From Lingula anatina (Eukaryota > Brachiopoda > Lingulata > Lingulida > Lingulidae), in assembly GCF_001039355.2 (NCBI RefSeq), contig NW_019775125.1, forward strand, positions 280,780 through 344,779: a stretch of 64,000 bases of DNA, read 5' to 3'. The notes under the pieces are model-generated. The model was not told the DNA's origin and did no database searches. It was given only the letters and a program-made list of their open reading frames with translations. Each line of letters opens with the position of its first letter. Within the stretch, counting starts at the first letter, position 1. Below are positions 24,741 through 37,573 of the stretch, in pieces. Made by a program: the position numbers and the translations under genes.

Positions 24741-26089
24741 GTATTACAGAAATATCAAGGGGCATCGCTTTATATTAAATGATTATTGAAGGGATATAAT
24801 ATGCTTTCTTTCTGAGCTATATATATAACTCTAGGGCATTTCCAGCAATTTATTTGAATAATTGCTTAATTGCTTGGGTAGCATTAATGAAGTCATAAAA
24901 ATGTAATGTTAGTAATTGACAGGAGCGGGAAGTGTTTTGTAGAGTGATTTGAGTTGATTGACATGCTCTTATGGTATGTATAAAACTGCGCGTAATTTAA
25001 ACGGGGGAGAAGGCCGGTATCTAGAGATTGCATGAGGTAGAAATAGGAATGAAAGAAGCGGCGCATGTAACAACTGGAAGGTGGTTAATAAATAATAAGA
25101 AAGACTATAACTGTGTCGTAACATGAGCAAAAGATAAAGATAACTTCTTCACACATAACTGCGTTATTTGGCGGACTTTTACGAACTAGAGGACATATAA
25201 GTCAAATTTATGACGAACAATTTGAAGTTGAAGTTTTATAACTTTTTTATAGATGACCACGTGATTAATTTGGTTTAATAATAATATTTATTTAAAGTCT
25301 AAAATACTTTATTTCAGCCGTGTAGGTAACAAGTGGATGTTGTCTATGCGTTACAGGAAATCTACACTCGCCCTATGTAAATTTAAGGTACGGGTGGTAC
25401 ATTTGATACAGCAAATCTGTTAACATTCTTAGTGATTCTCTTTAACAGTTGTGTTATGTGTCATTTAACTAGAATGGGTAAATTATTTCACGAGTATATA
25501 AAAAGGTCGACATCTATAGTTATGGAAATCTATTGGCGCCATCCAGTGAGAAAATGAACCGAGATTCCTTGCGAATTAGCACAGTCATGTTAAAGCATGG
25601 TACCGTAAGATTAGTAGTACCACGATGAGGTGAGTGGTACCAATGCCGGATTGAAACACTAGTATTAGGTGCCACATTAGTGACACTAGAACCACATAGT
25701 GAAACCATGCTCTGCCTAAAATATCAAATGACAATATAGCAGTTAGTATTATGTACCCGAATAAGAAACTTTTCCTCATTTACGGAAAAAAATTCTAAAA
25801 ATTCGCTTATTTATGATGAAAATTATTTTAAATCATGTTACCTTTTTTAACCCAGGCGTCAGTAAAAATTATATTGAAGTCAACAGTTAACCATTACCAT
25901 TTTATTTCAGATTTTTTGTGGAATTGATATCATCTAAATATATCCAACTTTGATATTTCATTAATATCATTTCTATCTTTCTCACTTTAACATATCATAT
26001 ACATCATATCATCCGATCCCACAATGATATTTTATCAGCATTATGTAAACCTTTCATTTTGATTTTTGAATAATAACCCTACCAAACAT
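24741..26089. other. Intergenic, nothing recognised
   Basis: AT-rich, no supported coding frame and no clear repeat. It lies between the motif-rich segment and the minisatellite, beyond the 3' side of VWD copy 2. Confidence 0.45.
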
Positions 26090-26480
26090 TATATTACACT
26101 GATATGAAATCAAGCTTTGGCACTTTGAAATTTTGATAATATTATATAAAACTGTCCCGCTTTGATTATTGATAATTTTATGCAACGCTATCCCACTTTG
26201 ATATTTTGGTAACATAACACAAAGCTATCCCACTTTGATATTTTGCTTAAATAATATAAAGCTATCCCACTATGATATTTCGATAATATAAAGCTTTCCC
26301 ACTTTGGTATTTTGATAATATTAAGCTATCCCACTTTGATAAATTGGTAATAGCATATAAAGCTATCCCGCTTTAATATTTTGATAATATAAATTTATCC
26401 CACTTTGATTCCAGGTATCTCACTTGATATTTTGGTCATACTTTAAAAGATCATGCACCCACTTTCGATATTTGGATCTG
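26090..26480. repeat. Degenerate AT-rich minisatellite
   Basis: About nine to ten imperfect units of roughly 30-44 bases with core tatcccactttgatatttt followed by (g/t)ataatataaagc. The units differ by point changes and small indels. Confidence 0.75.
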
Positions 26481-26873
26481 ATTTTCAGGTAAAATGTCAA
26501 GAGATATCCTTTGTTTGTAGAGGTCAAGTTACGTAAGTGATGCTCAGAACAATATGAATTAGCATAAGTAACATTTAGTCATACGAATAAGAATTTTGTT
26601 AACTTATTTGTGTGATCTAACAGTAATTCGGTAAAACTGGCGCTCACAGTTATCAATAAATCATTCTCCAATTATTGCAATGGTTGAAAGTCAAATCATT
26701 ACGTGGATTAGGACCGGTAAGTATTTCTTGAATTAAACAACTATCTTGAAAGACTGACTCAGGAATGAAGATAAGTAATCGGAACACAAAGCACTGGCGA
26801 TTGTTCTGTAAAACCACGTCGGGCTAAATTCAGTCTCCAGTTTAGTACATCCGTCTGTTGCCATCTAAGTCGT

Positions 26874-26886
26874 CTAACAAATGGGG
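26874..26886 (-). other. Possible terminal coding exon of VWD copy 2
   Basis: A strong acceptor on the minus strand (tttttatcttccag) precedes CCCCATTTGTTAG. Joined in phase to the exon ending at 27200 it adds S-P-I-C and a stop. If the donor at 27199 is not used, TGA at 27198-27196 ends the protein at once. Either way the chain ends just after the VWD module. Confidence 0.35.
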
Positions 26887-27199
26887 CTGGAAGATAAAAA
26901 GTTATAAAGGTTATCATAGTCTTTTTTTCTATTTTACAGAAAAAGAAGCGTGAGTTCTTCTCCATTTTATTCTAAAATTTACGACAGAAATTGAGCGCAA
27001 AACCCGCATCATATCACAGGGGGGGTTTTGTATCAAGTACTACAACTTACTCCGCCTCTATATTTGGTTGTCAGACATAATATAGCAAAGTGAGTAAACA
27101 ACAGCGAGTCTTGTATCTCAGACTGAGATCACTGCCTTGAAATTTAAGATAATATTATTGTGCAACTGGTAAGAAGTAAATTCTATATCCCACTCTCAC

Positions 27200-27576
27200 C
27201 TTGGACCGTCGACCTCATCCCAAACACGACAACTCTCTGCTATGATTTGGTCCCGTATCTGAGCAGGCGCAATATGGCGGATGTCTTGTCCGTCACACAG
27301 GCGGTAGTCATCAGAAGGGTCACCATTGAAATTCTGAGCCAGGCCACACAGTTTTCCTCGATATTGCCCAGGAATTTCCATCCACAGATGATGTTGGCCA
27401 TCGCTGTCTGGGTGACGGACTGTAAACGTAATGTTTATCATGGCGGCCGTCTCCAGACGTAGCACGGGTTCTAACATTAACCTTTTAGACACCCGTGCAT
27501 GTGTGTTGGCGAGTACAGTCTTTGTTATGTTAATACGACCGTTCCAAAAAGGCAAATTTTGTTCTTTGCCATCCAC
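27200..27576 (-). CDS. VWD copy 2, exon with the C-terminal half of the VWD domain
   Basis: Starts phase 0 with V-D-G-K-E-Q and carries the VWD signature GKLCGLAQNFNGDPSDDY, then ESCRVWDEVDGP. The borders are a T/C-rich acceptor ending cttacag and the donor AAG/GTGAGA. The exon has 377 bases and ends in phase 2. Confidence 0.85.
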
Positions 27577-30500
27577 CTGTAAGAAAAAGATGTGGTTTTA
27601 AAAAGATGCTATCTGAGCGGCTCTCATTTATTTATTCACCGTTCCGAGATGAGCGGATAAGCTCCGCCCCCTTAGATACTGTTGCTAGGTGTAACAAGCA
27701 ATAGTCAAAATGGCCACCGAGCAGACAAACATCGTGTCAGATTCCTTAGAGAACATACCAGAAAATATCGCAGTTAATTTCCTTCCGAATAGTGAATCTG
27801 TGTCATAAAAGGCTCTTCAAAAAGGACTGAACTATTTTACGCAAGGTTATATTCACAATGTGAAGATTTCTGAGGGAAACGGAACAATTTATGGTGACGC
27901 ACAATGTTGTCNTTTATAAGTGTCTTTTGTAACATTCTTAACGCTGAGTTGTGTGACGGCTGCATGCACGAATCCAGGTTAGACACTTCTCCAGCTGTGT
28001 TTTTAGCTTCGGAAAAGCAATGAAATACACCCCTTCCATTCGTTCCGGATAACGAGAATCAGATTTGCAACACCCATAACAACAGTGTTTTACTGGCATG
28101 ACTTTGTCGGAGAAACTTGTCTTAAGTGACAAAAAATGCAAAAATCTTCAACGTAATCTGATACACCGGACAGATGATTGTTTGTCCGGTAAGATGGCGG
28201 CTGTTTACACATGCGTATCACGTGACATTAATTATACGGTTCTATTGGTTAAAACAATGCTGTCAATCACTCATCTCGGAACGGTGAATTCTGAACACTT
28301 TTGATTTTAATTCTGACATCTAGGCTTTTCTGATAATAACGGTAAACATTTCTTTCATTGTTATGACATATTTCTTTTTATTGCCTTTCACTTTTATTGC
28401 CTTTCACTAGGTATGCAAACTCAGCACATGTATCCAATAACATAAAACCTACACTGACTATCCCTGCGTGTGACAGGTGAAGTCGATGCCCATATAAAGT
28501 CAGCAGGACATCCTCCACAAATATTCCCCGGCCTTTCTGGGTATTCCTTCCGCTCAGAGTGAAATATTCGACGTCACTCTATTCAGAAACGCATTAAACA
28601 GTGAGTTACATCTCGGATAAAAATATCACTTGACATTCTTTTTGCATGCTTTAAGTCATATTATTTCTAATTATTCTGCTACCTTCATATAAATCTCCGT
28701 CTGTGTCACACTGGGACAATGATTGACATGTGACGGTGTGCTATTGTAATGGACTGTGTGGCAGATCGTCGTTAACAAATATGGTGTAATATCGAATCTT
28801 ATATGCACTATTAAAAACTAATACTTAACAATTTGTACTATACAACGGAAATAACCTGAACGGTGTTTCAATTTCACACCCGTGTACTCGTTTTATTTCT
28901 GTGATGTGATTCATGATGTCACTACGCCAACCTTCAACCCCAGGTAAAAAATGAAACAGTTTAGACATCGGCGTCAAGGTTATGTCCAAAGAGAGAAGCA
29001 ATATCTTAAAACGTTAAATACGGCAGGCTGGACTGGCGATTTTTCCCTTTAAACAAATTTCAGGTCCAGGTGCACCGATATTAATTTTCCTTCTTCCAAT
29101 ATGAGTTAATGTCAGTGCTCGTCTGTCAACGTTAAACCCGACTAAAATTGATTGTGCTTATCATCTGTCATTAAATGGGTCATCTGCGGTACGTTACAAT
29201 ACTTTTTGCTATAAATTTGTACGTGCTATACTTACTGGTGATAATTAACCTCAGGTTCAGATACGGTGAATCTTTTCGTACTGTTAATCATTTAGAGAGA
29301 GAGACAGAGAGAGGGAGGGAGGGAGAGAGAGAGAGAGAGAGATGGTGTTAGAGTACTCGAAAGAGGAGGGAGGGAGAAAGTCATACCTTATAAATTGGAC
29401 ACAGGCCTGTTAAAAGATAGCGGCAAGCCCCGTCATAGGTAATCCTAGCCCCGTCAAATGTTATCATGTGGGGATCACCGCTGACTACTGAAGGCGTTAC
29501 ATCGGGTGGTGTAGGTAGTGAATAAGGGGTTGCAGTTTCTGTTGGCGGAGGTGTAATGGTAGTTGTAGAAGTGGTTGTGGTCTCTTCACATGGCGGAAAG
29601 GGATCCCATACAAGACACTTTCTGTAACAAAAATATAGAAAAACGTTCACGACCTCCAACTGGCATATGCATAAAATTGTAAATGCCTTAAGGATATTGT
29701 CACCCGTCGCCGAAATTTCCTTATTTACTGCCTTATATACATTATTTTGGGTAAAAAATCAATCTTCAGTGTGCAGTGACTAAATTACATTTACACACAT
29801 TTCATTTTACGGGGATGTCATAATTGCGATTTTGCGGTAAAAAATGAAAAATTGGTTTCTCAAATTTCTCTTTTACCAGAGCACCCGAGATCACCGTTTC
29901 AACGCCGATTTAATGACACCAGGGATATTTCTTAAAAGTCTCAGTTCAGATTTTATCGCTTACATAGCAAAATAACGCCTTTGTTTCAAGAAAAAGTGTA
30001 ATTTTGGGCCCATAACTCCATAACAACATTTAAACCAAAATGATGGCATGGGATTGTGGCCTGTACACTCTTGGACCCCATTTCCAGAGATAAGATCGAT
30101 CTACTTTAGATCGACCTAACTCCCTGGGGGTTCACGCTAAATAGCTGTCAGCCGAGCGGACACCAAAGTTAATTACCCCCTTACAGCTTGTAGTAGGCGG
30201 GACGGACATTTAAGCCGGATTATCTGACAGTAATCTAGTGAGACTCCCCGCGGGGATAGATCGATCTAAATGCTCTGGGAGTACAGCCTTGTTCAACTCT
30301 GCCAAGTTTCATCAATTTATCTTGTTCAGGGGTGAAGGCTATCTCACTTCAAAATAGGAAGGTGTTAAATTGACGGTTAAAGCTTTGAGGTGCCTATGCT
30401 AATACATTGAAAAGGAAAAAGGTAAACGCCGATATTTCATATTTTCTAGGGTATTTTCATCGTTTTATCAGCACAAAGATAGATGCATTATTGAATGATA

Positions 30501-33500
30501 AGATGCAGGAAAAATCATTTACGGTACCTGGATGATAATAAAGAGTTACAATATCCTTAAATTGGACTGAACGTGCTAACAATATATTCAAATACACCAA
30601 GTTCATTTGTGTTGTTAGACAACGAATGTCCTTGATGCTGTTGGTAATGTCCATTCCCAACTCATTCAATTTTTAACATATATCGCATTTCACTTGTAAA
30701 TTACGTCATTTTAATTCATTGGATTAACGGTGTTTCGGAGGATGGAGAAGAATTTCTTTATCTAGACTGATGGTTCTACTCCCTTGAAAACAAGTAATAA
30801 CAAAACAGTACTGCATGGCGCCGGAGACCCACCTCCAATCAAAATGGTTTCCTTGTTTGCTGAACAACTTCCAAGGTATTGCTTTTGCTTTCTGGGTAAG
30901 TGGTACCCGGATGTAGAGGTCTCCGTTATAACTCTCGGGAAGTCCCGCGTGAGCTGCCAGTTTGATATTTTCCTCAGGATAATTCTCGCAATCACTGGGG
31001 CATGCAACGGCCTCTGCTCTGCCTATTAGTGGTGCTGATAGGACGAACTCAAGGATTGGATCTATGTCTGAAAATATAAAGAGAGAGATTAATTTTCCTT
31101 CCATTTATGTCGTAAAGCAGGAACATACATGTACACGCGTGTTCCTGCCCGAAGGCCAATGATAAAAGGTAAACTTGTCACGCAAGCCATAAATGGCCTT
31201 TAAAAACTGTTATTTTTAGAGTGTTTTAATGGTACACAGCTGCAATATACCTCGCAGAAAATGAGGGGTGCAGAAAATGACGAGAAACTTACTGGAAATT
31301 GCGAATTTCTTAAAAGAATCCAAGATCATACAGAGCATTTACCTTTATGCATTTTGACTTTCGTTTATTTCTACCGATAGGAACTGTAATCAAATTCTGA
31401 ATGGTCAGTTAAGTTTTGATTATATCACCATGACTGGACCAGCTAGAAGTTGGTAATGTGGGTCAATATATTTCAACCAAATAAAGGGGATTTTTGTTAT
31501 CTAAGAAGCTACCTGTATATAGCACTGACAGTATTGATCCCAAAAGACAATGTGTAAGAATACCATGATGTGTGTCTTCAAATTGGTTCTGTTAAGCCCC
31601 TTTGTGTGCCAATATTTCAAAACAAGTAAAATGAACGTAAAGTTATTGAATACACATCTTCACAGCAACTGGCATGAAATATGAGTTTCTAAATTTCGCT
31701 TCATTTCTCAAGTAACTAATTCTTGAACGCTTATACAACCCTCTCCAAGTAAATGTACCCGAGTGATATTCGATATCCATATCTCACTTTTGCATGCTTG
31801 ACAGTATTAAACCTACATAGAGTGTTTGAGCATTAAGCAAAGGGGTCGTTATCATTATAAGTATTTTATAGACTTTACATAGGTAAATAATTAAAATATA
31901 ATACAGCTTGTAGGCATGGTAAAAAGAATTCCAAGTGGGCTCTCTTCATTTAGGTGGGCAATACAATCTGGACTGGAATACATGCTATTTTTGAATACCA
32001 TATTCGCCATATGTTCTTCAATATCCTTTTGGGATTTTCAGTTAATGATATCCTGCTAGGCTGATTTAACACAAGTGTGTATGGATGTGTACGTGACAGT
32101 TATAAAGGAATTATTGTGCACCTACAAACGTTATCATTAAACTACTCATCAATAAATTTTTCCAAAATTCAAATGCTCCTACGAAAAACTTACGTATTGA
32201 TTTTGCTTCGCCAAATAATTTTTTCAACCACTTTCTAATCCACAAAGATGCGGCACGTATAATACGGGCGATTTTAGCCATGTTTGGGATGTGCACTTTT
32301 AACGCTGGAGTTATTTCAAGCTCTGCTCGGACAAATGTCTCGTCTTTTTCCAACCCGCCGTCGAGGCTTTTTGTCAGTGGGGTCAGCGAGAACTAAGAAA
32401 TGTTACACATATTTGTGAGCATAAAACCAATTGAAAAATTATTGTTGATCAGCTCGTTTTGGTGGGTACGTATACCTGTATATCTACTGCATACTTAAAG
32501 GTATAAATAAGTTGAGATGAGAAACTGGTAAGAAACTGGTGCTTGCAATATTACGGGTCTGCAAGCAATAGATGAAATAAATTATGTGCATCATGTATAC
32601 TTTTCATATAGCTAAATGATACGAGCCTTTTACTGTACATATAGTAAGATGGATATGTAAGAAAATTATCCAGAAACAGACTACCTATTTGTCACTCGAG
32701 TAAGTATATAACGTCATGCTGCAGAGAAATATTTTGTTTTTGTTTTTGGAGATACACATATGAAGCATTAGCAAATACTGCTAAGCCATAACTTACTGAG
32801 GGACCAGAGTAAGATATGTCGTCAGGGTGATTCCATTCTGCAGAGGCTTCGAGACTACCTGTGCGTTTCAATGTAAGTGACACGAACCCTTTCACCTGGA
32901 AAACATTCTGCGACAGTTAAATTAAAAACATTCACTCAAAAATTATTTCCTAATGCATGCAATATATTCATCGAGAAATGCTATCGTTAAATGAAGTCGT
33001 TTTATTCATTTTTTCTAAGAAAAATAGATCTGGATATAACTACGTACGAGGCAATGGAGATGGTTTCCTCCTTTTTAAAACAACTAACCTGAGCAGTGAG
33101 CGTGTATGCCACGGTCAAATCAGCAACTACGGCGGCCGGAATGCATATACCCCAAAATATAGGGATACAAAATGGTACGATGAGTACGTTGTCGATCGGA
33201 TGTTTGTACTTCGGGTTGTCAGGACCCGTTTTAGTGTAGCTGAAACAGGAGGAAAAGCATTTTGACGTAATAAAAGCAATTGTTTTCCAACATTGTTTTC
33301 CTTTAAACACACGGCCTTGTCTTCCCAATGTGTTATCACAGTAGCATCACTTCTGTTCCAAATCGATTGAGTGCAGTTATTTAACGCAAAGCCATCGGAA
33401 ACGAAAGTTAAACAAAAAACGGTCAAAGCTACATCTACATGTACATACTACTCACCACCATGAGAAGTATCAATTATTAATTGTCCAATCTGACAAGTCT

Positions 33501-36500
33501 TAGGTCTAACCAAAATCCACCATAAATGCAGCTCGTTGTAAATAGTGTCAATTTAAGATCTTTCATCGAAGGCATAAATAAGACCAGCATAAGGGTAGTG
33601 AACACCAGCGCGCATGTTGTCAACCGTTATCCTTTAATGCAAAATTTGATAGTCTCTCACCTGCATTCGATGTCAAGTCGAAACGTTAAAGATAATGTCA
33701 AAGAGGTAGAGATTGCTGCACGGACATTTTGTATAAAAGGCGAAGACAACTTCGTAGTCAGGCTTGTAGTCAAAGATGCTTTAAAAGTCGCCGCGGCTGT
33801 CGCTGTGAACTTCCCACAAGGGAACTGAAAGGTTTTCCAAATTTGTTTTGGATGTGAATAACAACAATGGGCTGATTTTATCATTAATGTTAAAATTAGA
33901 TTTCTTGTGAATAAGGGCTAGTTGTTTCGTATCAAGACAAAGTGATATTAAGACCAAATGTTCATCAATTGTATTACATATGCCATGATTCAATTACTAA
34001 GATAGTATTTGCTGCAAGAAATTGCAAATATCGAGCACACGGGGACTCATGTTAAATATTGTATAAATTTTGTATAAATAAAACGCCATCTATATCTGAA
34101 AAGAACACATTTAACCACCATTCTTCTCCATGCTACTGCTCAGACAGCAGTGATTTCCCGGAGGTATCTCACCTTGATTTGCCCCAGAGTAGCTGAAAAA
34201 ACCTTGGTGAAATCATCGGGTGTAAATGTGTATGTATCTCTTGTCACTCGGTTACTCTTTTGTGTGGGAAGGTTGGAACTGGCTACTATGACTTCGTTGT
34301 TGGCAATATCTAAAATAGGCGTCACTTCGCAATAGGTATAGGCACCTGAAGTGTTGCATCGGATTGCCTGAAAAACGTTTCCAAAACTTAAAATAATGTA
34401 TTACTGAGGACATGTGTTGGATGCGTAGGTTAGACTCCCTAGCGTGAAAGAATTGCACTGTAGAATAGACGGATGAAAATACATAAAATACAGCGAAGAA
34501 CATATGTTTATGTTGAAATGTTGAAAAAATAGGATTTCCAGTGAATTAGATAAAGTACCGAAATTATTGGACAATGTTTAGGTTCGATACTTTCCTTACT
34601 GTTCGTATTAAAAACGATTAATATACCTTTGCAGAAAATGCGCGTGATGGCCTTCCTGCAATGACGTCACCAAAATTAACTGCAGCTGATTGGTTATTTA
34701 CGTGAAGTCCTGGTATCCCGTCACCGCCTTGACAAAACAATGTAGATTCTGGCATGTCGATATCTGTGACACTAGGAAACAAACATATATACATCAACTA
34801 AACCTACGACTAAATCCATACACTAATTAAAAAACGAAAAGTGTGAGTTATACTCACAAGACATACTTTGGTAGATTTACTCAAAATGATTTGGGATTGG
34901 TAGTAAAGAGCTGAGGGAATCCAACCCCACCCGTGCATTGATTATGGCCACTTTCGAAACAAAATAATAGTTCAGCTTTTCCTTGTATATAGTTTCAATG
35001 TCTTAGCATGGAATGTTGTTTAACTTCTGTTCAAAATTTTACCGGGTTCTAGGGACGGTATATCTCATACTTTCACTATACATTTAAATTGTTAAAATGA
35101 CACGTATCCTTACCAACAATTTTTTAAATGTTTAATGTGCGCGACTTATCTCGAGCTATGAGGTCATCTTTCCACCAGATTTACTTTAATTTTTCTAAAA
35201 ATACTAAATGAATTCATGAGGACATTTTATTTTGTTTAGATGTCCCTGAAACCAGCTGCCTTCTCTCTTGTCAAAATTTTGGAATATTTCAAAAATAATA
35301 GTTGGCTGTTATAATGTCAAATCAACTATTAATTTTCAAGTTGATATTCTCATTACAAAACCGTTACTGACCAATATTGAGGCCAAAATTTATTAAGGCT
35401 GATAATGTCTGATATATAAGATCAGAGTTGCTTTTAGATATTTTTGTTATTGTTTTACGTAGTTTTTGAAGCGCAGGCGTGGATTCTTAATAATTCAGAT
35501 AAACTCAGTTGAATAGATTTCTTATGACTAAGATAAAGTCAACATGCCCAGTTAAGCCAGAAGTAGCTTAAAAATGCAGCTACTTTATATTGTGGTCGTA
35601 AATCGACCTTATCGGTCCTTCTAGTTCATAAATGTTACAAGTTTACAATAAGTTACAATTGTCTATATTTGTGTTAAATATTCGTTTTCAATTTAAAATG
35701 AAATGAATTCTCACATTAAGTTGGTCACATTTTCCTCAAGTTCTCCACAAAGCAGCAGATCAGAATGCACCAAGTATTTCCCTCCTGTCTCATTTATGCT
35801 GGTCACAGTTTCAAGAAAGCCTCTGCTGTCAGAGCCCACCAAGATGTCTCCGGCAGTCACGTTCTGGTTCTGGTCACTTGGCATTACGAGATAGTACGTC
35901 ACGTGCTCATTTCCATCGTTGTCCCTGTACCGGTGACCAGCGCATTTCCACACGTCCTGATCTAAGATTGTTAAATATATTCTAACAGAGTGAGTACTTT
36001 AACCCCTACCACGCAAAAAAGTGGAACTCCCTTATTTTAAACATCTTTGGGTAGACATTTATTTTATTTTTGACAGCTTACGAACATATGTTGTTGTTGT
36101 CTAAGATAAACTGATTTCTGTGGCACAATCGATGTGTCGTAATGTTATCAATGTCAAAAAATAAAAAAACTAAAAAGTGTGTAACCTGTAAAAACCAGCA
36201 CATTTTCTCCTTCTGGTACAAAGTCGTGAGCTCCACTACTCGGTAGAGTTCCGTTTAGTCCAGAGGAGTCAGACACGTTGACAGCTGATCCATTGAGAGT
36301 GAAGTTATCATTTGAAAATGTATAGTTGATCAGAGATTCTACAAGGTTTGGGTCTGGTATAAATTCTTCTGCCTCGGGTCTCGTTACTCTCTCTATAGTC
36401 TGTGTTTCTTGGGATTCGTTCATGTATTCAAAGATGTCCTCCAGTTCTGCCACAGAGGCTAACATAAAAAAGTAGGTACCTGAAAATAAACAACAATAAA

Positions 36501-37008
36501 GCACTGCACAAAAGTTGAGGTGTTGCTACATGTAAATACATATTATTTCTTTTTAACTCTTTTTTATTTGTTTTCAAAAAGACCAAACGGTACATATAGA
36601 ATGACCATTAAAATGTGTTCATATTAGTCATTTACATATTTTGAACCATTTCTTTTAGTTTATTTATATTTATGCGTTAACACAAATCATCATTCAGCCA
36701 ATGGTTGAACAAATATGGTTAATTACAACGATACGTAAGTGTTCCCATGAGGTTAGTAAAAGTTACTAACCAACTTCCTGTACAGCGAAAACTTTGTGCA
36801 TTAAACCACCAGCCTGTCTGCTACTTATGGTGTTGTTCACTTCAACTTTGCCCATGCCGTATGGGTATACAAGTAGCCACGTGCTACTGTCATAGATGTC
36901 GCCTGTGTCGCACGAGTACAAGGTCACGTTCGCTGGGTCTATGAGCCTGACCCCTGGCTTTAAAACTCCACCTTGCGCTGAGACGCTGATAAGTAATGCT
37001 TGAAGTAC
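27200..37008 (-). CDS. Mucin-like VWD-type secreted protein, copy 2
   Basis: Thirteen exons from high to low: 36771-37008, 36186-36479, 35715-35961, 34627-34771, 34173-34367, 33661-33824, 33089-33239, 32797-32895, 32194-32392, 30833-31067, 29387-29621, 28453-28578 and 27200-27576. Phases agree throughout, giving at least 901 residues. Exons 1-10 form the unrecognised ectodomain shared with copy 1: Asn-glycosylation sites, paired cysteines, two GDxxxG stretches (GDILVGSDSRGF; GDVIAGRPSRAF), a hydrophobic PFCIPIFWGICIPAAVV stretch and a Trp/Lys-rich stretch. Exon 11 has a short Thr/Pro linker and then starts the VWD domain (SGDPHMITFDG), which ends with CGLAQNFNGDPSDDYRLCDG. VWD domains mediate assembly of secreted and gel-forming proteins; the role here is not known. 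The first exon and signal peptide were not found; the gap at 37453-37573 lies on that side. Confidence 0.88.
27710..27911 (+). pseudogene. Start of the second transposon protein
   Basis: ATG at 27710 opens 32 codons (MATEQTNIVSDSLENIPEN...) ending in TAA at 27806. The same frame then continues KALQKGLNYFTQGYIHNVKI, which looks like the N-terminus of the YqaJ/SWIM-type partner proteins of such elements. It ends near the N base at 27912. The fragment is broken by that stop and by the internal deletion. Confidence 0.5.
27938..28099 (-). pseudogene. THAP zinc-finger fragment of the transposon
   Basis: From M-P-V-K-H the frame has the THAP pattern: HCCYGCCKSDSRYPER, then GVYFIAFPK and CLTWIRACSR. 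It stops after about 53 residues, before the expected C-terminal part of the domain and the catalytic region. THAP domains bind DNA at transposon ends. Confidence 0.7.
28453..28578 (-). CDS. VWD copy 2, short middle VWD exon
   Basis: A 126-base exon, phase 0 at both ends, reading VEYFTLSGRNTQKGRGIFVE and then DVLLTLYGHRLHLSHAGIVS. It fills the beta-strand part missing between the exon ending L-C-P-I-Y-K and the exon starting V-D-G-K-E-Q. Acceptor tctgaatag and donor AGT/GTAGGT. It contains no Met. Confidence 0.8.
29294..29342. repeat. AG-rich microsatellite
   Basis: An imperfect (AG)n and (AGGG)n tract in the VWD copy 2 intron, about 45 bases from the donor of exon 29387-29621. Confidence 0.85.
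29387..29621 (-). CDS. VWD copy 2, Thr-rich linker and start of VWD
   Basis: K-C-L-V-W-D-P-F-P-P-C is followed by about 35 Thr/Pro-rich residues, then SGDPHMITFDG and TYDGACRYLLTGLCPIYK. It is the counterpart of the very long mucin exon of copy 1, but its linker holds none of the 27-base units. The donor is AAG/GTATGA. Confidence 0.88.
30094..30268. mobile_element. Hairpin element with GATCGATCTA ends
   Basis: Imperfect arms: gatcgatctactttagatcg ... ctccctggggg on the left and ctccccgcggggatagatcg on the right. The inner part agtaggcgggacggacattt resembles the element at 17427-17595. It lies in an intron of VWD copy 2. Confidence 0.6.
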
Positions 37009-37452
37009 CTAATGTAATATATTATGCATATTAGCCATCCAGTCGAATTGTTCATAAAACACACTATTTAAGTCTTTTTCAGAATTTAGGACCTCGTTTC
37101 CTAGTTATGATGGTCTTACAGACTGTTCCCAAATGCAAGGTCTGTGTTTTTATCCTTAAAAGGGATACAACATTCCACCCTACTCTACGTAGGTCCATTC
37201 CTTTTTTTGCTTTTCTAAAAATACCTTTGTTAAAGGTCATCTCTCTGTTTTTTTTTTTTTTTTTTTTTTTTTGACACGTTATTTTGGTGCACCTAGGTAC
37301 TATTATTAATAGTGAATGTATAATTTCGGTATGCGCCTTACTTGCTGCAGCAAAACCTATGTTTTTTTTTTTTATGTCTGACGTGTGTTCCAAATTCTGC
37401 AACATTATGTAACTTACAATTTACTTTAATTTTTTTTTTTTTTTTTTTTTTT
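37009..37452. other. Sequence 5' of the first seen exon of VWD copy 2
   Basis: Counterpart of 7890-8700 in copy 1. Two T runs (37248-37272 and 37429-37452). No first exon with a signal peptide could be picked out; it may lie further up, across the gap. Confidence 0.5.
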
Positions 37453-37573
37453 NNNNNNNNNNNNNNNNNNNNNNNNNNNNNNNNNNNNNNNNNNNNNNNN
37501 NNNNNNNNNNNNNNNNNNNNNNNNNNNNNNNNNNNNNNNNNNNNNNNNNNNNNNNNNNNNNNNNNNNNNNNNN
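37453..37573. other. Assembly gap (121 N)
   Basis: A run of N directly after a poly-T tract. True length unknown. A short frame read through it is meaningless. Confidence 0.99.

Larger units (their letters stand above)
27636..28287. mobile_element. ISL2EU-like DNA transposon, internally deleted
   Basis: Perfect 18-base terminal inverted repeats (TCACCGTTCCGAGATGAG at 27636-27653, complement at 28270-28287) are flanked by AT on each side. It sits in the intron between the last two VWD exons of copy 2. It keeps the start of a THAP-domain frame on the minus strand and the start of another frame on the plus strand. The AT target duplication and a THAP protein beside a second protein fit ISL2EU (IS4EU) elements; the family name is inferred. 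Base 27912 is N. Confidence 0.7.

Noticed and set aside
26759-26965. Minus frame containing PFVRRLRWQQTDVLNW as the next VWD exon
   Set aside because: Its acceptor is good but the phase does not fit; in the correct phase a stop follows after four codons, so it can only be a terminal exon.
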